A stretch of DNA of 64,000 nucleotides. Source: SMYC01 sp965197495. Its GTDB lineage: Bacteria; Acidobacteriota; Vicinamibacteria; Marinacidobacterales; SMYC01. Below the pieces are notes generated by a model, which saw only the letters and a list, made by a program, of their open reading frames with translations, did not search any database and had not been told where the DNA came from. The translations under genes and the position numbers were made by a program. This document shows, piece by piece, positions 18,110 to 26,674 of the stretch. Where the stretch lies: assembly GCA_965197495.1 (NCBI GenBank), contig OZ240210.1, forward strand, positions 2,790,001 through 2,854,000, in the 5' to 3' direction. Positions within the stretch are counted from its first letter, which is position 1, and the number at the start of each line of letters is the position of its first letter.

Positions 18110-18547
18110 ATGCCGCAGAATACAGGGGTTGGCCGGAACGTCGTTTTGGACGGTTTGGACTTCGCCAGCTTACAGCGGGTCTGGGAGCAGGCCTTCGGGG
18201 CTGCTCCCCCACGCTCGCTCTCTCGCGTTTTCCTGTGCCGTGTTCTGGCGTACGAACGCCAGTGCCGGACTCATGGCGGGCTTTCGGCCGCAACCCGACG
18301 CGCTCTGGCCGCCATGGCGAACGGGACACCAGGCAACGGCGCCGCCGCTCCCGCAGAGTCCGTTTCTGCCGGCACCCATCTCGTCCGCGAGTGGAATGGC
18401 CGGACCTACCAGGTCGAGGTAATCGACAACGGCTATCGGTTCGATGGCAAAACCTATCCGTCCCTCACTACCATCGCAAAGCGAATCACCGGCACCCACT
18501 GGTCAGGACCACGCTTTTTCGGTCTGACGCCCAAGCGCAAGGCCTAA
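18110..18547 (+). CDS. DUF2924 domain protein
   Basis: 145 aa from the ATG at 18110. The C-terminal half reads HLVREWNGRTYQVEVIDNGY then GKTYPSLTTIAKRITGTHWS and ends FFGLTPKRKA, typical of DUF2924. Genes of this family usually precede a serine recombinase, as here with one base between stop and ATG. A helper or directionality role for the recombinase is plausible but unproven. Copies at 28823 and 48906 differ by a few residues. Confidence 0.88.
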   Translation: MPQNTGVGRNVVLDGLDFASLQRVWEQAFGAAPPRSLSRVFLCRVLAYERQCRTHGGLSAATRRALAAMANGTPGNGAAAPAESVSAGTHLVREWNGRTYQVEVIDNGYRFDGKTYPSLTTIAKRITGTHWSGPRFFGLTPKRKA

Positions 18548-18548
18548 C

Positions 18549-20210
18549 ATGAAGAAAATCCGTTGCGCCATCTATACGCGAAAGAGCGCGGAAGAGGGTC
18601 TCGAACAGGAGTTCAACTCCCTCGATGCGCAGCGAGAGGCCTGCGCTGCGTATGTCGCGAGCCAGAAAGCGGAGGGCTGGGTGCTGCTGCCAACTGTCTA
18701 CGAGGACGCGGGGATCTCGGGAGGAACCCTGGAGCGCCCAGGCCTGCAGCGCTTGCTCGACGACATCGATGCCGGTCTCGTCGACCGGATTGTGGTCTAC
18801 AAGGTCGACCGACTGACCCGTTCCCTCTCCGACTTTGCGAAGCTCGTCGACCGGCTCGACGCGGCCAGCACCGGGTTTGTCTCGGTGACCCAGTCCTTCA
18901 ACACCGCGACCAGCATGGGACGACTGACGCTGCATATGCTGCTGTCCTTCGCACAATTCGAACGGGAGGTCACGGCCGAGCGGATCCGCGATAAGGTCGC
19001 TGCCTCCAAGCGCAAGGGACTATGGATGGGCGGCCGCGTACCGCTCGGCTATGAGAAGGACGAGCGCACGCTGCGCATCAACGAGGCTGAGGCCGAAACG
19101 GTCCGGACGCTCTATGCGCTGTACCGGAAGCACGGAACGCTCCGGCAGGTGAAGGCCGAGGCGGACCGTCTGAGACTGCGCACCAAGCAACGCTTCGCCG
19201 CGGATGGAACCCGGACAGGCGGGCTACCGTTCCGTCGCGGACACCTCCACTGCCTGCTGACCAATCCTCTCTACGCCGGCCGCATCCGACACCAGAGGCG
19301 TGTCTACGAGGGCCAGCATCCATCGATCATTGCTCCGGAGCTCTGGGACGCGGTCCAGGCGCAGCTGCAGGCAGGGGCTGCCAAACCGAGGAAACGCACG
19401 ACGAAGGGCCGTGCAGCCCGTTCCCCACTGGCAGGCAAGCTCTTCGACGAGACCCGGGACCGGCTGACGCCGAGCCACACCAAAAAGAAAACCGGGCAAC
19501 GGCTCCGCTACTACGTCTCCCGGCGCCTCATCCAGCACAGTGGCCAAAAGGACCTCTCCGGCTGGCGACTGCCCGCCCCGATGCTGGAACAGACCGTCGT
19601 GCATCTCATCCGACAGCATGTGGATGCCACGACCTTCTCGGCCTCGCTGACCCATACTTCGACGATGCAAGAGCTCGCCTCGGTGCGTCGCTTTTTAGAC
19701 GGGCTGTGTTCCGGCAGTAACAATGATAGTGCCTCGGCAGCCCCCCTGCTCCGTCTCATCCGGCGGGTCGATATCAGCCCCGGCTCTGTGTCCATCCTCC
19801 TCGACCGCAATGCGTTCGCTGCTTGCCTCTCTATGGGGCCCGACCGCATTCGCGAGGATGCACTCCGCATCCTCGCACCGTTCCGCTTGCGTCGACGCGG
19901 CGTCGAGACCAAGCTCGTTCTGGGCAACCCCACGAAATCCGTCGACCGCACACTCCTGCGCAATATCGCCAACGCCCTCTCCTGGCTCAACCGAATCAAA
20001 GCAGGTAAAACCTATGAGCAGATTGCCACCGAAAACGCCATCCCAACGGACCGCGTGCGCAAGGCAATCCGTTATGCCTTCCTGGCTCCCGACATCGTCC
20101 GCGCCATTGTCGAAGGCCGCCAGCCCGTTGGGCTGACCTCGAGCTACCTCTTGCATCATCCGCTTCCCGACGATTGGGAGAAACAGCGAGTGCTCGTCAA
20201 AACGCTGTGA
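18549..20210 (+). CDS. Large serine recombinase
   Basis: 553 aa, complete. Resolvase domain with AIYTRKSAEEGLEQEFNSLD (catalytic Ser at residue 13) and VYKVDRLTRSLSDF. The recombinase domain follows (GGRVPLGYEKDERTLRINEA, HCLLTNPLYAGRI), then a zinc-ribbon-like region and a C-terminal part with NALSWLNRIKAGKTYEQIA. This is the only full-length copy in the window; the 28-kb, 48-kb and 63-kb copies are broken or cut off. It may have moved the cassette. Confidence 0.92.
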   Translation: MKKIRCAIYTRKSAEEGLEQEFNSLDAQREACAAYVASQKAEGWVLLPTVYEDAGISGGTLERPGLQRLLDDIDAGLVDRIVVYKVDRLTRSLSDFAKLVDRLDAASTGFVSVTQSFNTATSMGRLTLHMLLSFAQFEREVTAERIRDKVAASKRKGLWMGGRVPLGYEKDERTLRINEAEAETVRTLYALYRKHGTLRQVKAEADRLRLRTKQRFAADGTRTGGLPFRRGHLHCLLTNPLYAGRIRHQRRVYEGQHPSIIAPELWDAVQAQLQAGAAKPRKRTTKGRAARSPLAGKLFDETRDRLTPSHTKKKTGQRLRYYVSRRLIQHSGQKDLSGWRLPAPMLEQTVVHLIRQHVDATTFSASLTHTSTMQELASVRRFLDGLCSGSNNDSASAAPLLRLIRRVDISPGSVSILLDRNAFAACLSMGPDRIREDALRILAPFRLRRRGVETKLVLGNPTKSVDRTLLRNIANALSWLNRIKAGKTYEQIATENAIPTDRVRKAIRYAFLAPDIVRAIVEGRQPVGLTSSYLLHHPLPDDWEKQRVLVKTL

Positions 20211-21034
20211 GCCTCCAGCGCCCACTCCGTGAATCGGCTCGGTTAGCAGCAAGCTGCTCTCCGACACTGGCCTCCACCAATCAGCCTCAAACTGGCCCAA
20301 ATTCCCTGTCATGGTTTCCAGACTCGGATAGCTCCTTGTACTGGACCGTCTGCGGAGTCATCTTCGTTTCCTCCGTAAAACTCCACTGGATGAATTCGAG
20401 GTTTGGCCAATTCGAATTCCGCCATTTGCCTTCTCCTCAGGCGCGATCTAGGCGTAGAGCGTCTTCTCATTGTCTGCGCGATTAAGTGGAAAAACGACAC
20501 GATAAGCCCCAAAATCGCCCCAAATTGCACGTTAATGGCCTGTTTAGCTCTGTTTCTGATCGTTTCCAGCCAAGAACCGGAAGCTCCACTCGCCCCCACT
20601 CAAGCCTCCCGACTGCGATAGCTGGAAAGATGTTCCCGTCGACGAATATTCGCTGATGAGACGTAAAGCTTTTTATAACAATGAGTAACGGCCGGCGGTG
20701 GCGCCGGAGGGTTCACGACACGGCCTTCTTTCAGGCGTCCAGGAGGTTGAAATGCCGTATAGAAAATATGATTAAAGCCAATTAAAATTCCGGCTCGAAC
20801 GACCACCCGTCGATAATACGTGCGGGGACCAGCACGTGACGGAGGCCGTTAAATCACTGTAGGGGAATAGGATGGAACGAAATTGGCATCATGGTTGAAA
20901 CCTGAGAGGGCGTAAAACAGCCTTCTCGCAAAACCTGTGTACGCGTCAAAAAAGTCAAGAAATGCGCGAAACTCGAAACCTCCTGAATCTCCACTTACTT
21001 TTCTGGTTGAGGATTTCCGCCAAAAGCTGGACCG
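20211..21034. other. 824-bp stretch without a recognisable gene
   Basis: Contains a short piece shared with the 25.6-kb region (TCAGCCTCAAACTGGCCCAA, ATTCCCTGT, GGTTTCCAGAC) and an AT-rich part at 20640-20800. Short open frames have no recognisable similarity. Confidence 0.45.
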
Positions 21035-21303
21035 CCTTTTGCCGAGACCGGATAGCTCCAACCTGCACCATCCGCCACCCAGTCTGGCCAATTGTTGGCA
21101 CTGCAGAGACGGGTGAGATTTTCCGCGCCGTTGGCACGGTTTTGCAGGATCAGGCGTCACCAGAGACGCGCTAGAAGGGCTGAACTGGCCTCATTTTCGG
21201 TTTTCGTCTCTAATCTCGATTTTCGAGTGCCACGTTCGCGCCAAAGGGGGGAGCGGGCCGCTGACAGGGCCGTGCAGCGTCGGAAAAGAGGCCGCCCGAA
21301 GGG
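21035..21303. repeat. Repeat E, copy 1
   Basis: About 270 bp from GAGACCGGATAGCTCCAACC to GGAAAAGAGGCCGCCCGA. It includes ACCAGAGACGCGCTAGAAGG and TCTAATCTCGATTTTCGAGT. Longer copies lie at 26262-26590 and 57671-57950, a fragment at 54549-54620. Noncoding, no transposase seen nearby. Confidence 0.8.
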
Positions 21304-22004
21304 TGTGCTCCGCAATAAATCGATCCGGCGTTGATTGCACGTTCTAGACCTACTATGTTTGGCTGCTTCTGGCCAATCTTCTTTTTTGCGGAGCACAGCA
21401 TCAAATTCCGCCAGCAATTCTAGCCTTTGCGCAATCCAATGATCGTAGACGACCTTCTCCTCCTTCGTCGAAGGACCAACGATCCGCGCGGTGCCGGCCC
21501 GCAGGTCGAGCTTGATATGATCGGGATGCGGCAAGGGCTCCGGGGCATCGGCGATGCTGTGCCGTTTGCGGCGCTCGAGTTCCTTTTCCCAGGCGAACTT
21601 GTAGTCCATAGCCATTCTGACGTACGCGTCGCAAGCCGCCTTGTCCTCTCGCTCAATCGAGGTCAGCATCTCGGTGGCGAGCCGTTGGGCGCGGAACTGA
21701 CCCTTCGCAGCGCCAACGTTCAGCGCACGGATGATAGCTTGCGCCATCGGCAGGGAGACGGTACGGTCTCGCTCACGCATGTCTATGGTGCGATAGGCCT
21801 CTTTCAGCACGATAGCTCTCAGCCGCTCTTCGGGCAGCGCGGGTCTGCGGGACTTCGCGCCCTTCGGTCGACCGCGCGGATTCCGGACTCGCCCTTTTTG
21901 AAGCGGTTCTTCTTTGGAGGCTTGCCGTAGCCGACTTTGTAGTCGTGAGGGCGGCCGGGCAGACGGGTGTTGCGGTCGCTGCTCATTCCGCCGCCGCCGG
22001 ACAC
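21304..22004 (-). pseudogene. DUF5681 domain protein (phage/integrative element), frameshifted and truncated
   Basis: Start ATG at 22004 or 21986. DYKVGYGKPPKKNRFKKGES is in one frame, then PRGRPKGAKSRRPALPEERL and SLPMAQAIIRALNVGAAKGQ in the next frame, so a single-base shift lies near 21890. The C-terminus runs into repeat E at about 21303. DUF5681 proteins are common beside DNA methyltransferases in prophage-like blocks, matching the upstream gene, whose end overlaps this start by 22 bp. Confidence 0.8.
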
Positions 22005-23347
22005 CGGGCGTCAACCGACCCACCGCCCACCAGCCGCTCGGCGTCGTCTTTCGCATAGACTTGCCAGCGGGCGAGGATGCGGTTGCAATAGACGGGGTCG
22101 ATCTCGCAGAGTCTAGCCCTCCGCCCGGTTTTTTGTGCCGCTATCAGGGTCGAGCCGGACCCGCCAAACACATCGAGCACGATAAAGCCCCGGCCCGAGA
22201 CGTCGCGGATAGCGTCTGCAATCATCTGGACGGGTTTGACCGTCGGGTGCAGCGCAAGTTCCTCCATCCGGCCTGCCCGCAGCGTGTTCACGCCACGGTA
22301 CTGCCACACATTCGTGCGATAGCGGCCATGTTGCCCAAGCTCGAAGGTGTTGATGTGTGGCGCCGTTCCGTGTTTGAAGGCGAAGATGAGCTCGTGGCGC
22401 GAGCGATAGAAGGTGCCCATGCCGCCGTTGTCCTTGACCCAGACGATCAGGTTTTTGAGCTCGTCGAAGACAGCCTCGCCAGCCGCGAGGATCTCGCTCA
22501 TGTGGCGCCAGTCCATGCAGACATAGTGAATCGAGCCGTCGACACTATGCTCGACCAGCCGCTCGAAGGCACGCCGAAGAAACCCCGTGAACTCCTCGCG
22601 GCTCATCTCACCGGAAGCCATCGCAAACTCGCGGTGCTTGGTCTTGCCTGAGCCCCCGACATGGCCGTCGATCGGGACGTTATAGGGGGGATCGGTGAAG
22701 ACCATCCGGGCCTGTTCGCCCGCCATCAGTGTGGTGACCACGTCCGCATCGAGCGCATCGCCACAGATGAGACGGTGCGCTCCGAGCTGCCAGACGTCAC
22801 CCGGGCAGACACGGGAGAGCGCTCCGTCCGGGATGACGTCGTCACGCGGATCACCTGGCTCCTCCGGTTCGACCGTCTCAAAAATTACATCTATCTCTGG
22901 GATCGAGAAGCCGGTAAGCTCGACATCAAAGTCAAGATCCGCAGAGACAAGCGCACCCAACTCGGCGGCGAGCAGGTCCTCGTCCCAACCGGCATTGAGC
23001 GCCAGTTTGTTGTCGGCGAGTACGTAGGCGCGCTTCTCATCCTTGGTCATGCGATCGAGCTGCATACAGGGAACATCGGTCATGCCGAGTAATCTCGCTG
23101 CTGCCACGCGACCGTGACCGGCAAGGATGGTTCCTGCTTCATCGATCAGTAGCGGGTTGGTGAAGCCGAAACGACGAATACTTTCCGCGATCTGACCAAT
23201 CTGTTTTTTCGAGTGGGTGCGGGCATTCCGGGACCAGGGGGCGAGAGTCGCAATAGGACGGCGTGTGATCTTCTGGGTGCTCGGCGTGGCGATGGCCCCT
23301 GCCCTCCGATTCCGGATCCGTTTGTTCCTTTCTTTTTTTATGACCAT
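21983..23347 (-). CDS. ParB-like nuclease domain plus site-specific DNA methyltransferase
   Basis: 454 aa, complete. The N-terminal ParB/Srx-like domain (about 30-130) has LAPWSRNARTHSKKQIGQIA and GTILAGHGRVAAARLLGM. The C-terminal N4-cytosine/N6-adenine methyltransferase has MVFTDPPYNVPIDG (catalytic DPPY), HPTVKPVQMI and LDVFGGSGSTLIAAQ (SAM binding). This beta-class fusion is typical of phages and integrative elements, where it methylates DNA without a partner nuclease. ATG with GAGGA upstream. The next gene is the DUF5681 remnant. Confidence 0.9.
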   Translation of the reverse strand: MVIKKERNKRIRNRRAGAIATPSTQKITRRPIATLAPWSRNARTHSKKQIGQIAESIRRFGFTNPLLIDEAGTILAGHGRVAAARLLGMTDVPCMQLDRMTKDEKRAYVLADNKLALNAGWDEDLLAAELGALVSADLDFDVELTGFSIPEIDVIFETVEPEEPGDPRDDVIPDGALSRVCPGDVWQLGAHRLICGDALDADVVTTLMAGEQARMVFTDPPYNVPIDGHVGGSGKTKHREFAMASGEMSREEFTGFLRRAFERLVEHSVDGSIHYVCMDWRHMSEILAAGEAVFDELKNLIVWVKDNGGMGTFYRSRHELIFAFKHGTAPHINTFELGQHGRYRTNVWQYRGVNTLRAGRMEELALHPTVKPVQMIADAIRDVSGRGFIVLDVFGGSGSTLIAAQKTGRRARLCEIDPVYCNRILARWQVYAKDDAERLVGGGSVDARCPAAAE

Positions 23348-23457
23348 GGTGTCCTCGCTTCCTCCGCGTTACGACCAAAATATCTCGTGCGAAATAACGA
23401 CGCAACGGTTAAAATACTATTTATCGTTCTAACATTACGGAGAGATAGGAGAACGTC

Positions 23458-24126
23458 ATGACCGTTAGAAAAAACCGCCCGCGCCGCAATAATCCGGCGA
23501 TGGTCGTTGCAACACTGCGTCGAAACAAGATGCGGTATGTACGCCGCCTGGAGCTACTCGTGGAGTTCGCCCAGACGGAACTCACGGCCAAGGCGGCCGA
23601 CCGGTGGGGGAGAGAACTGCCGCGCATAAAGTGGAGAATTCCTCTTCCCGTAGTCTCCCTCGGACCGCCCGGTGGCGAGGTCCGACCCAAGGCCCTGCGT
23701 GCCCTGCAACGCAAGCTTGTCAAGATGCTGGATGACCTTGTCTCGGGGTCAAGGATCGGTGCTGTACTGGAGATAGAGCTCGACTCACATCGAGTGATGT
23801 TGCTAGCAAAGGGGGAATATATCGAACGAATCGACTGCGCTGAGTGGCCCGATTCGTTCTGGCTCACGGTGATCGAGACCCTCGAGAACAGTGGCCACCG
23901 GCTCGCCCGTTGTCTCCGGCCAGAGTGTCAACGTCTAGTCGTGAAGACGCGGCGTCAACGGTACTGCTCCTCGAGCTGTTCCCAGATGGTGCGGTCGCAC
24001 CGCTGGTACCAAGCCCATCGGCCTGAAGCCCAGCGCCGACGGCGGGAGGCCTACGCGAAGGAGGTCAAGACGAAGTATCCGCGGGCCAAGATCACCACGC
24101 GCCCGCGGCATCCACGAGGGCGGTAA
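23458..24126 (+). CDS. CGNR-zinc-finger-like protein
   Basis: 222 aa. Divergent from the methyltransferase, with GGAGA upstream. No clear enzymatic motif in the N-terminal 130 residues. The C-terminal part reads RLARCLRPECQRLVVKTRRQ then RYCSSSCSQMVRSHRWYQ, a Cys-x4-Cys and Cys-x3-Cys arrangement like CGNR-type zinc fingers, followed by a very basic tail. DNA binding is likely; role unknown. Confidence 0.65.
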   Translation: MTVRKNRPRRNNPAMVVATLRRNKMRYVRRLELLVEFAQTELTAKAADRWGRELPRIKWRIPLPVVSLGPPGGEVRPKALRALQRKLVKMLDDLVSGSRIGAVLEIELDSHRVMLLAKGEYIERIDCAEWPDSFWLTVIETLENSGHRLARCLRPECQRLVVKTRRQRYCSSSCSQMVRSHRWYQAHRPEAQRRRREAYAKEVKTKYPRAKITTRPRHPRGR

Positions 24127-24213
24127 ACAGGACGGCCGTCCTATGTGCTCGCCAGATTTAGGATTCTTGGAAGTTGTGCAGCCCGCAGGGTTCGAGACGC
24201 AAGCGCCTAGAGG

Positions 24214-24552
24214 CTATCCCAGAACGTCCACGTAAGAACTCTCATCGAAGCCGACCAGCAACGTTTTCCCAACCCGCAGCGTGGGGGCGCGCAGGTTCCC
24301 CGTCGGTCCTAAGAGCGCATCCACGATTTCCTTGGACGCCTTCCCGCCGGGAAAAATTTGGACTTTCTTGCCCTTGGCGACGATAACTTTTTTGGCGGCT
24401 TTGATAAGCGCCACAGCGTCTTTGCGGCTCAGCTTTTTCGATGCAGAGACGACTTCCTTCGCGTCGATTTTCTTGGCGTCCATGAACTTGGACGCTCGGC
24501 TACAGCTTGTTCACCCGTTGCGGTGATAATACCAGTCGACTTTGCTTGGCAT
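24214..24552 (-). CDS. ArsC-like selenoprotein with in-frame UGA (UxxC motif)
   Basis: From the ATG at 24552 the frame reads MPSKVDWYYHRNG, then TGA (24513-24511), then TSCSRASKFMDAKK and on to LLGPTGNLRAPTLRVGKTLL and a TAG at 24214. Reading the TGA as selenocysteine gives a 112-residue protein with a U-T-S-C redox motif at 14-17. This matches the ArsC-family (seleno)protein group, which is thioredoxin-like and known in Sec-containing form. AAGGAG lies 12 nt before the ATG. A standard caller would report only the 89-residue part from the internal ATG at 24483, cutting off the active site. Role is probably thiol/selenol redox; substrate unknown. Confidence 0.82.
24476..24495 (-). promoter_or_regulatory. 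Candidate bacterial SECIS hairpin
   Basis: Fifteen nt after the UGA, the transcript can form a perfect 7-bp stem GCGUCCA/UGGACGC with a 6-nt loop AGUUCA. The loop has G in its second position. Distance and loop G fit the known bacterial SECIS model recognised by SelB. Inferred from sequence only. Confidence 0.65.
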
Positions 24553-24695
24553 CTCTCTTTGTCGCTCCTTGTGGCGCCCGACCCCGTATTCAGGTCGAAA
24601 GTAGGAGCCCTATTCTATCAGTTACTATTAATGATGATGTTGTTACCGAGCTGCCGGCCCCACTCGAGACAGAGAACGCGAAGAGCATTCTAACG

Positions 24696-25382
24696 ATGTG
24701 TGGTCGTTTCACGCAGAAGCTGACCTGGCGTCAGATTCACGACCTCTACAACCTGACAGCACCGACGGTCCCGCTGAATTTGCAGCCTCGCTACAATGGT
24801 TCGCCGGAACAAGAATTCGCCGCGTGTAGGCTGGATGGCAACGGCAAACGCACCATGGTCCAGCTCCGCTGGGGACTGGTGCCGTCTTGGGCACGAGACG
24901 TCAGGATAGGCACCCGCCTCATCAATGCCCGGTCGGAGACCATCCACACGAAGCTATCATTCGGCGCCGCCTTCCGTTCGCGTCGATGCCTGGTGCCGGC
25001 CGATGGGTGGTTCGAGTGGCAACGGACCGGGTACGGCAAGCACCCTTACTTCTTGGCGCTTGAGGACGGGTCGCCGCTTTCGTTTGCCGCTCTGTGGGAG
25101 CGCTGGGGCAAGGGCAATAACTCTCTCGAATCCTTCGCCATCATCACGACGACGGCCTCTCCAGAGCTTGCCGACATTCACCATCGACAGCCCGCCATCA
25201 TCGCTCCGGACCGGTTCGACGACTGGATCGACCCAACGTCACCGGTGCCAAGACTACTCGACTTGGTGCGTGAACCCTATGGCGGCCCTTACGAAAAGCG
25301 TGCCGTTAACACTAGAGTGAACAGCGTTCGGAACGACGACCCGGACATTCTTGCCCCTAGGTCAGAGAGGAGACTCTTTTGA
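24696..25382 (+). CDS. SRAP-domain protein (YedK/HMCES family)
   Basis: 228 aa from ATG at 24696, chosen because the family needs Cys2 at the new N-terminus (MCGRFTQ). The Cys2 forms a DNA-protein crosslink with abasic sites in single-stranded DNA. Conserved RLINARSETI, RRCLVPADGWFEWQ and ADIHHRQPAII (active-site His) are all present. Length is normal. The upstream open frame to 24507 is ignored since it would bury Cys2. Confidence 0.92.
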   Translation: MCGRFTQKLTWRQIHDLYNLTAPTVPLNLQPRYNGSPEQEFAACRLDGNGKRTMVQLRWGLVPSWARDVRIGTRLINARSETIHTKLSFGAAFRSRRCLVPADGWFEWQRTGYGKHPYFLALEDGSPLSFAALWERWGKGNNSLESFAIITTTASPELADIHHRQPAIIAPDRFDDWIDPTSPVPRLLDLVREPYGGPYEKRAVNTRVNSVRNDDPDILAPRSERRLF

Positions 25383-25439
25383 CCGGCGGAGCAAACAACG
25401 ATTCGTGTCCTCGAATGAAACCCCTCACGTGCTGCTCGT

Positions 25440-25560
25440 GACATTTCCCTGTTCGTTGATCTTAATTCCCTGTTCTTCCAGAGCGATTCCCTGTTTGCCT
25501 ATTTCAAATTCCCTGTTCGGTCATCTCAAATTCCCTGTTATTTCGGAACAGGGAATTGCC
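25440..25560. repeat. Tandem TTCCCTGTT array with closing inverted copy
   Basis: Five direct copies of TTCCCTGTT spaced 21-22 bp, the last followed after 7 bp by the inverted form AACAGGGAA. Further copies flank the IS200 insertion at 25631 and 26230. It looks like a multi-site IS end or protein-binding array. Not a CRISPR: units are too short and spacers are similar. Confidence 0.7.
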
Positions 25561-25641
25561 GTCTAACCATTTGAAATACAGATGGTTACCACATGAAAAA
25601 ACGGCCCGATCAGCCTCAAAATGGCCCAAATTCCCTGTTAA

Positions 25642-26229
25642 TGTCCCACTCGGGGATGGTTGAAATCCCTCGCCTTTAGGCGAAGCCTTTAGGAGGCTTG
25701 GGGTACGATCCCCAGGTGAAAGGATATCGTAAATCATTGCACACGACGTACCAGTTAAACTATCACTTCGTATTTATCACGAAGTACCGCAAGCCGGCCT
25801 TGAGAGGGGATGTAGCGGTTCGTCTCCGGGATCTCATCCGGGAGATCTGTGCTCGGAACCAGATAGAAATACTGAAGGGTCATGTGCGGCCTGAGCACGT
25901 GCACCTGTTGCTGAGCGTGCCGCCGAATTTGTCGCCGAGTCGAGTGATGCAGTTGATCAAGGGTAAGACGTCGAATCGTCTGATGCGCGACTTACGGACG
26001 ATGCGGAAGGAGTTCTGGGGTCGGCACCTACGGGCACGGGGTTACTTCGTGGTGACAACGGGCAACGTGACGGATGAGGTGATAGCGAAGTATATAGAGT
26101 TGCAGGGTGCCGTGCCCCAGGACGACGATTCTTTCAAGGTCAGTGAGTAGTGAAACGAGGCAAGGACAAGCCGACTTTAGTCGGCGACGTGAACCCATCG
26201 CCTTTAGGCGATGGAGCGCACGCGCTCAG
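25642..26229 (+). mobile_element. IS200/IS605-type element, copy 2, 588 bp
   Basis: Begins TGTCCCACTCGGGG after TTAA and ends CGCGCTCAG. Left-end hairpin around CGCCTTTAGGCG, right-end hairpin CATCGCCTTTAGGCGATG. It carries only tnpA. Same length and ends as 60928-61515. Inserted in the TTCCCTGTT repeat region. Confidence 0.92.
25698..26150 (+). CDS. tnpA: IS200-type TnpA transposase
   Basis: 150 aa from a TTG start with AGGAGG close upstream. Y1 transposase: HVRPEHVHLLLSVPP contains the HUH metal motif, and YFVVTTGNVTDEVIAKYIEL the catalytic Tyr region. Differs from the 60984 copy by a few residues near the N-terminus. Moves the element as single-stranded DNA. Confidence 0.93.
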   Translation: MGYDPQVKGYRKSLHTTYQLNYHFVFITKYRKPALRGDVAVRLRDLIREICARNQIEILKGHVRPEHVHLLLSVPPNLSPSRVMQLIKGKTSNRLMRDLRTMRKEFWGRHLRARGYFVVTTGNVTDEVIAKYIELQGAVPQDDDSFKVSE

Positions 26230-26261
26230 TTCCCTGTTTTTCCCTGTTCTTGATGGTTTCC

Positions 26262-26590
26262 AGCCGAGACCGGATAGCTCCAAACTGCGCCATCCGCCAC
26301 ACAGTCTGGCCAATTGTGGCACTGCAGAGACGCGTGAGATTTTCCGCGCCGTTGGCGCGGTTTTGCAGGATCAGGTGGCACCAGAGACGCGCTAGAAGGG
26401 CTGAACAGGCCTCATTTTCGGTATTCGTCTCTAATCTCGATTTTCGAGTGCCAAGTTTGCGCCAAATAGAGGAGCTGGGCTGACCGGGCCGTACGGCAGC
26501 GGAAAAGAGGCCACCCGAGAGGTCCAGAATCGAGGCCGGGGCTACCGTGGCGTAGCTGGGCCTTGCACGTTCTGGTCCAGGTATGGCCCT
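26262..26590. repeat. Repeat E, longest copy
   Basis: About 330 bp from GAGACCGGATAGCTCCAAAC to GCACGTTCTGGTCCAGGT. Shares the whole body of 21035-21303 plus a right arm (GAATCGAGGCCGGGGCTACC) also seen at 54549-54620 and 57880-57940. Confidence 0.8.
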
Positions 26591-26674
26591 CTCGATGAAC
26601 AACCAGAGTGCCTCGACAAGGAGTAACCGTCGTGCTACGAAGAAACTTCTCTGCTACCCGTCTCCGTCACGCGG

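Noticed and set aside
24214..24483. 89-residue protein starting at the internal ATG
   Set aside because: Conserved family sequence continues upstream through the UGA to a better start with a ribosome site, so the short version is a mis-start.
25440..25560. CRISPR-like array
   Set aside because: Repeat unit is only 9 bp conserved with 12-13 bp between, spacers are similar to each other, and no cas gene is present.
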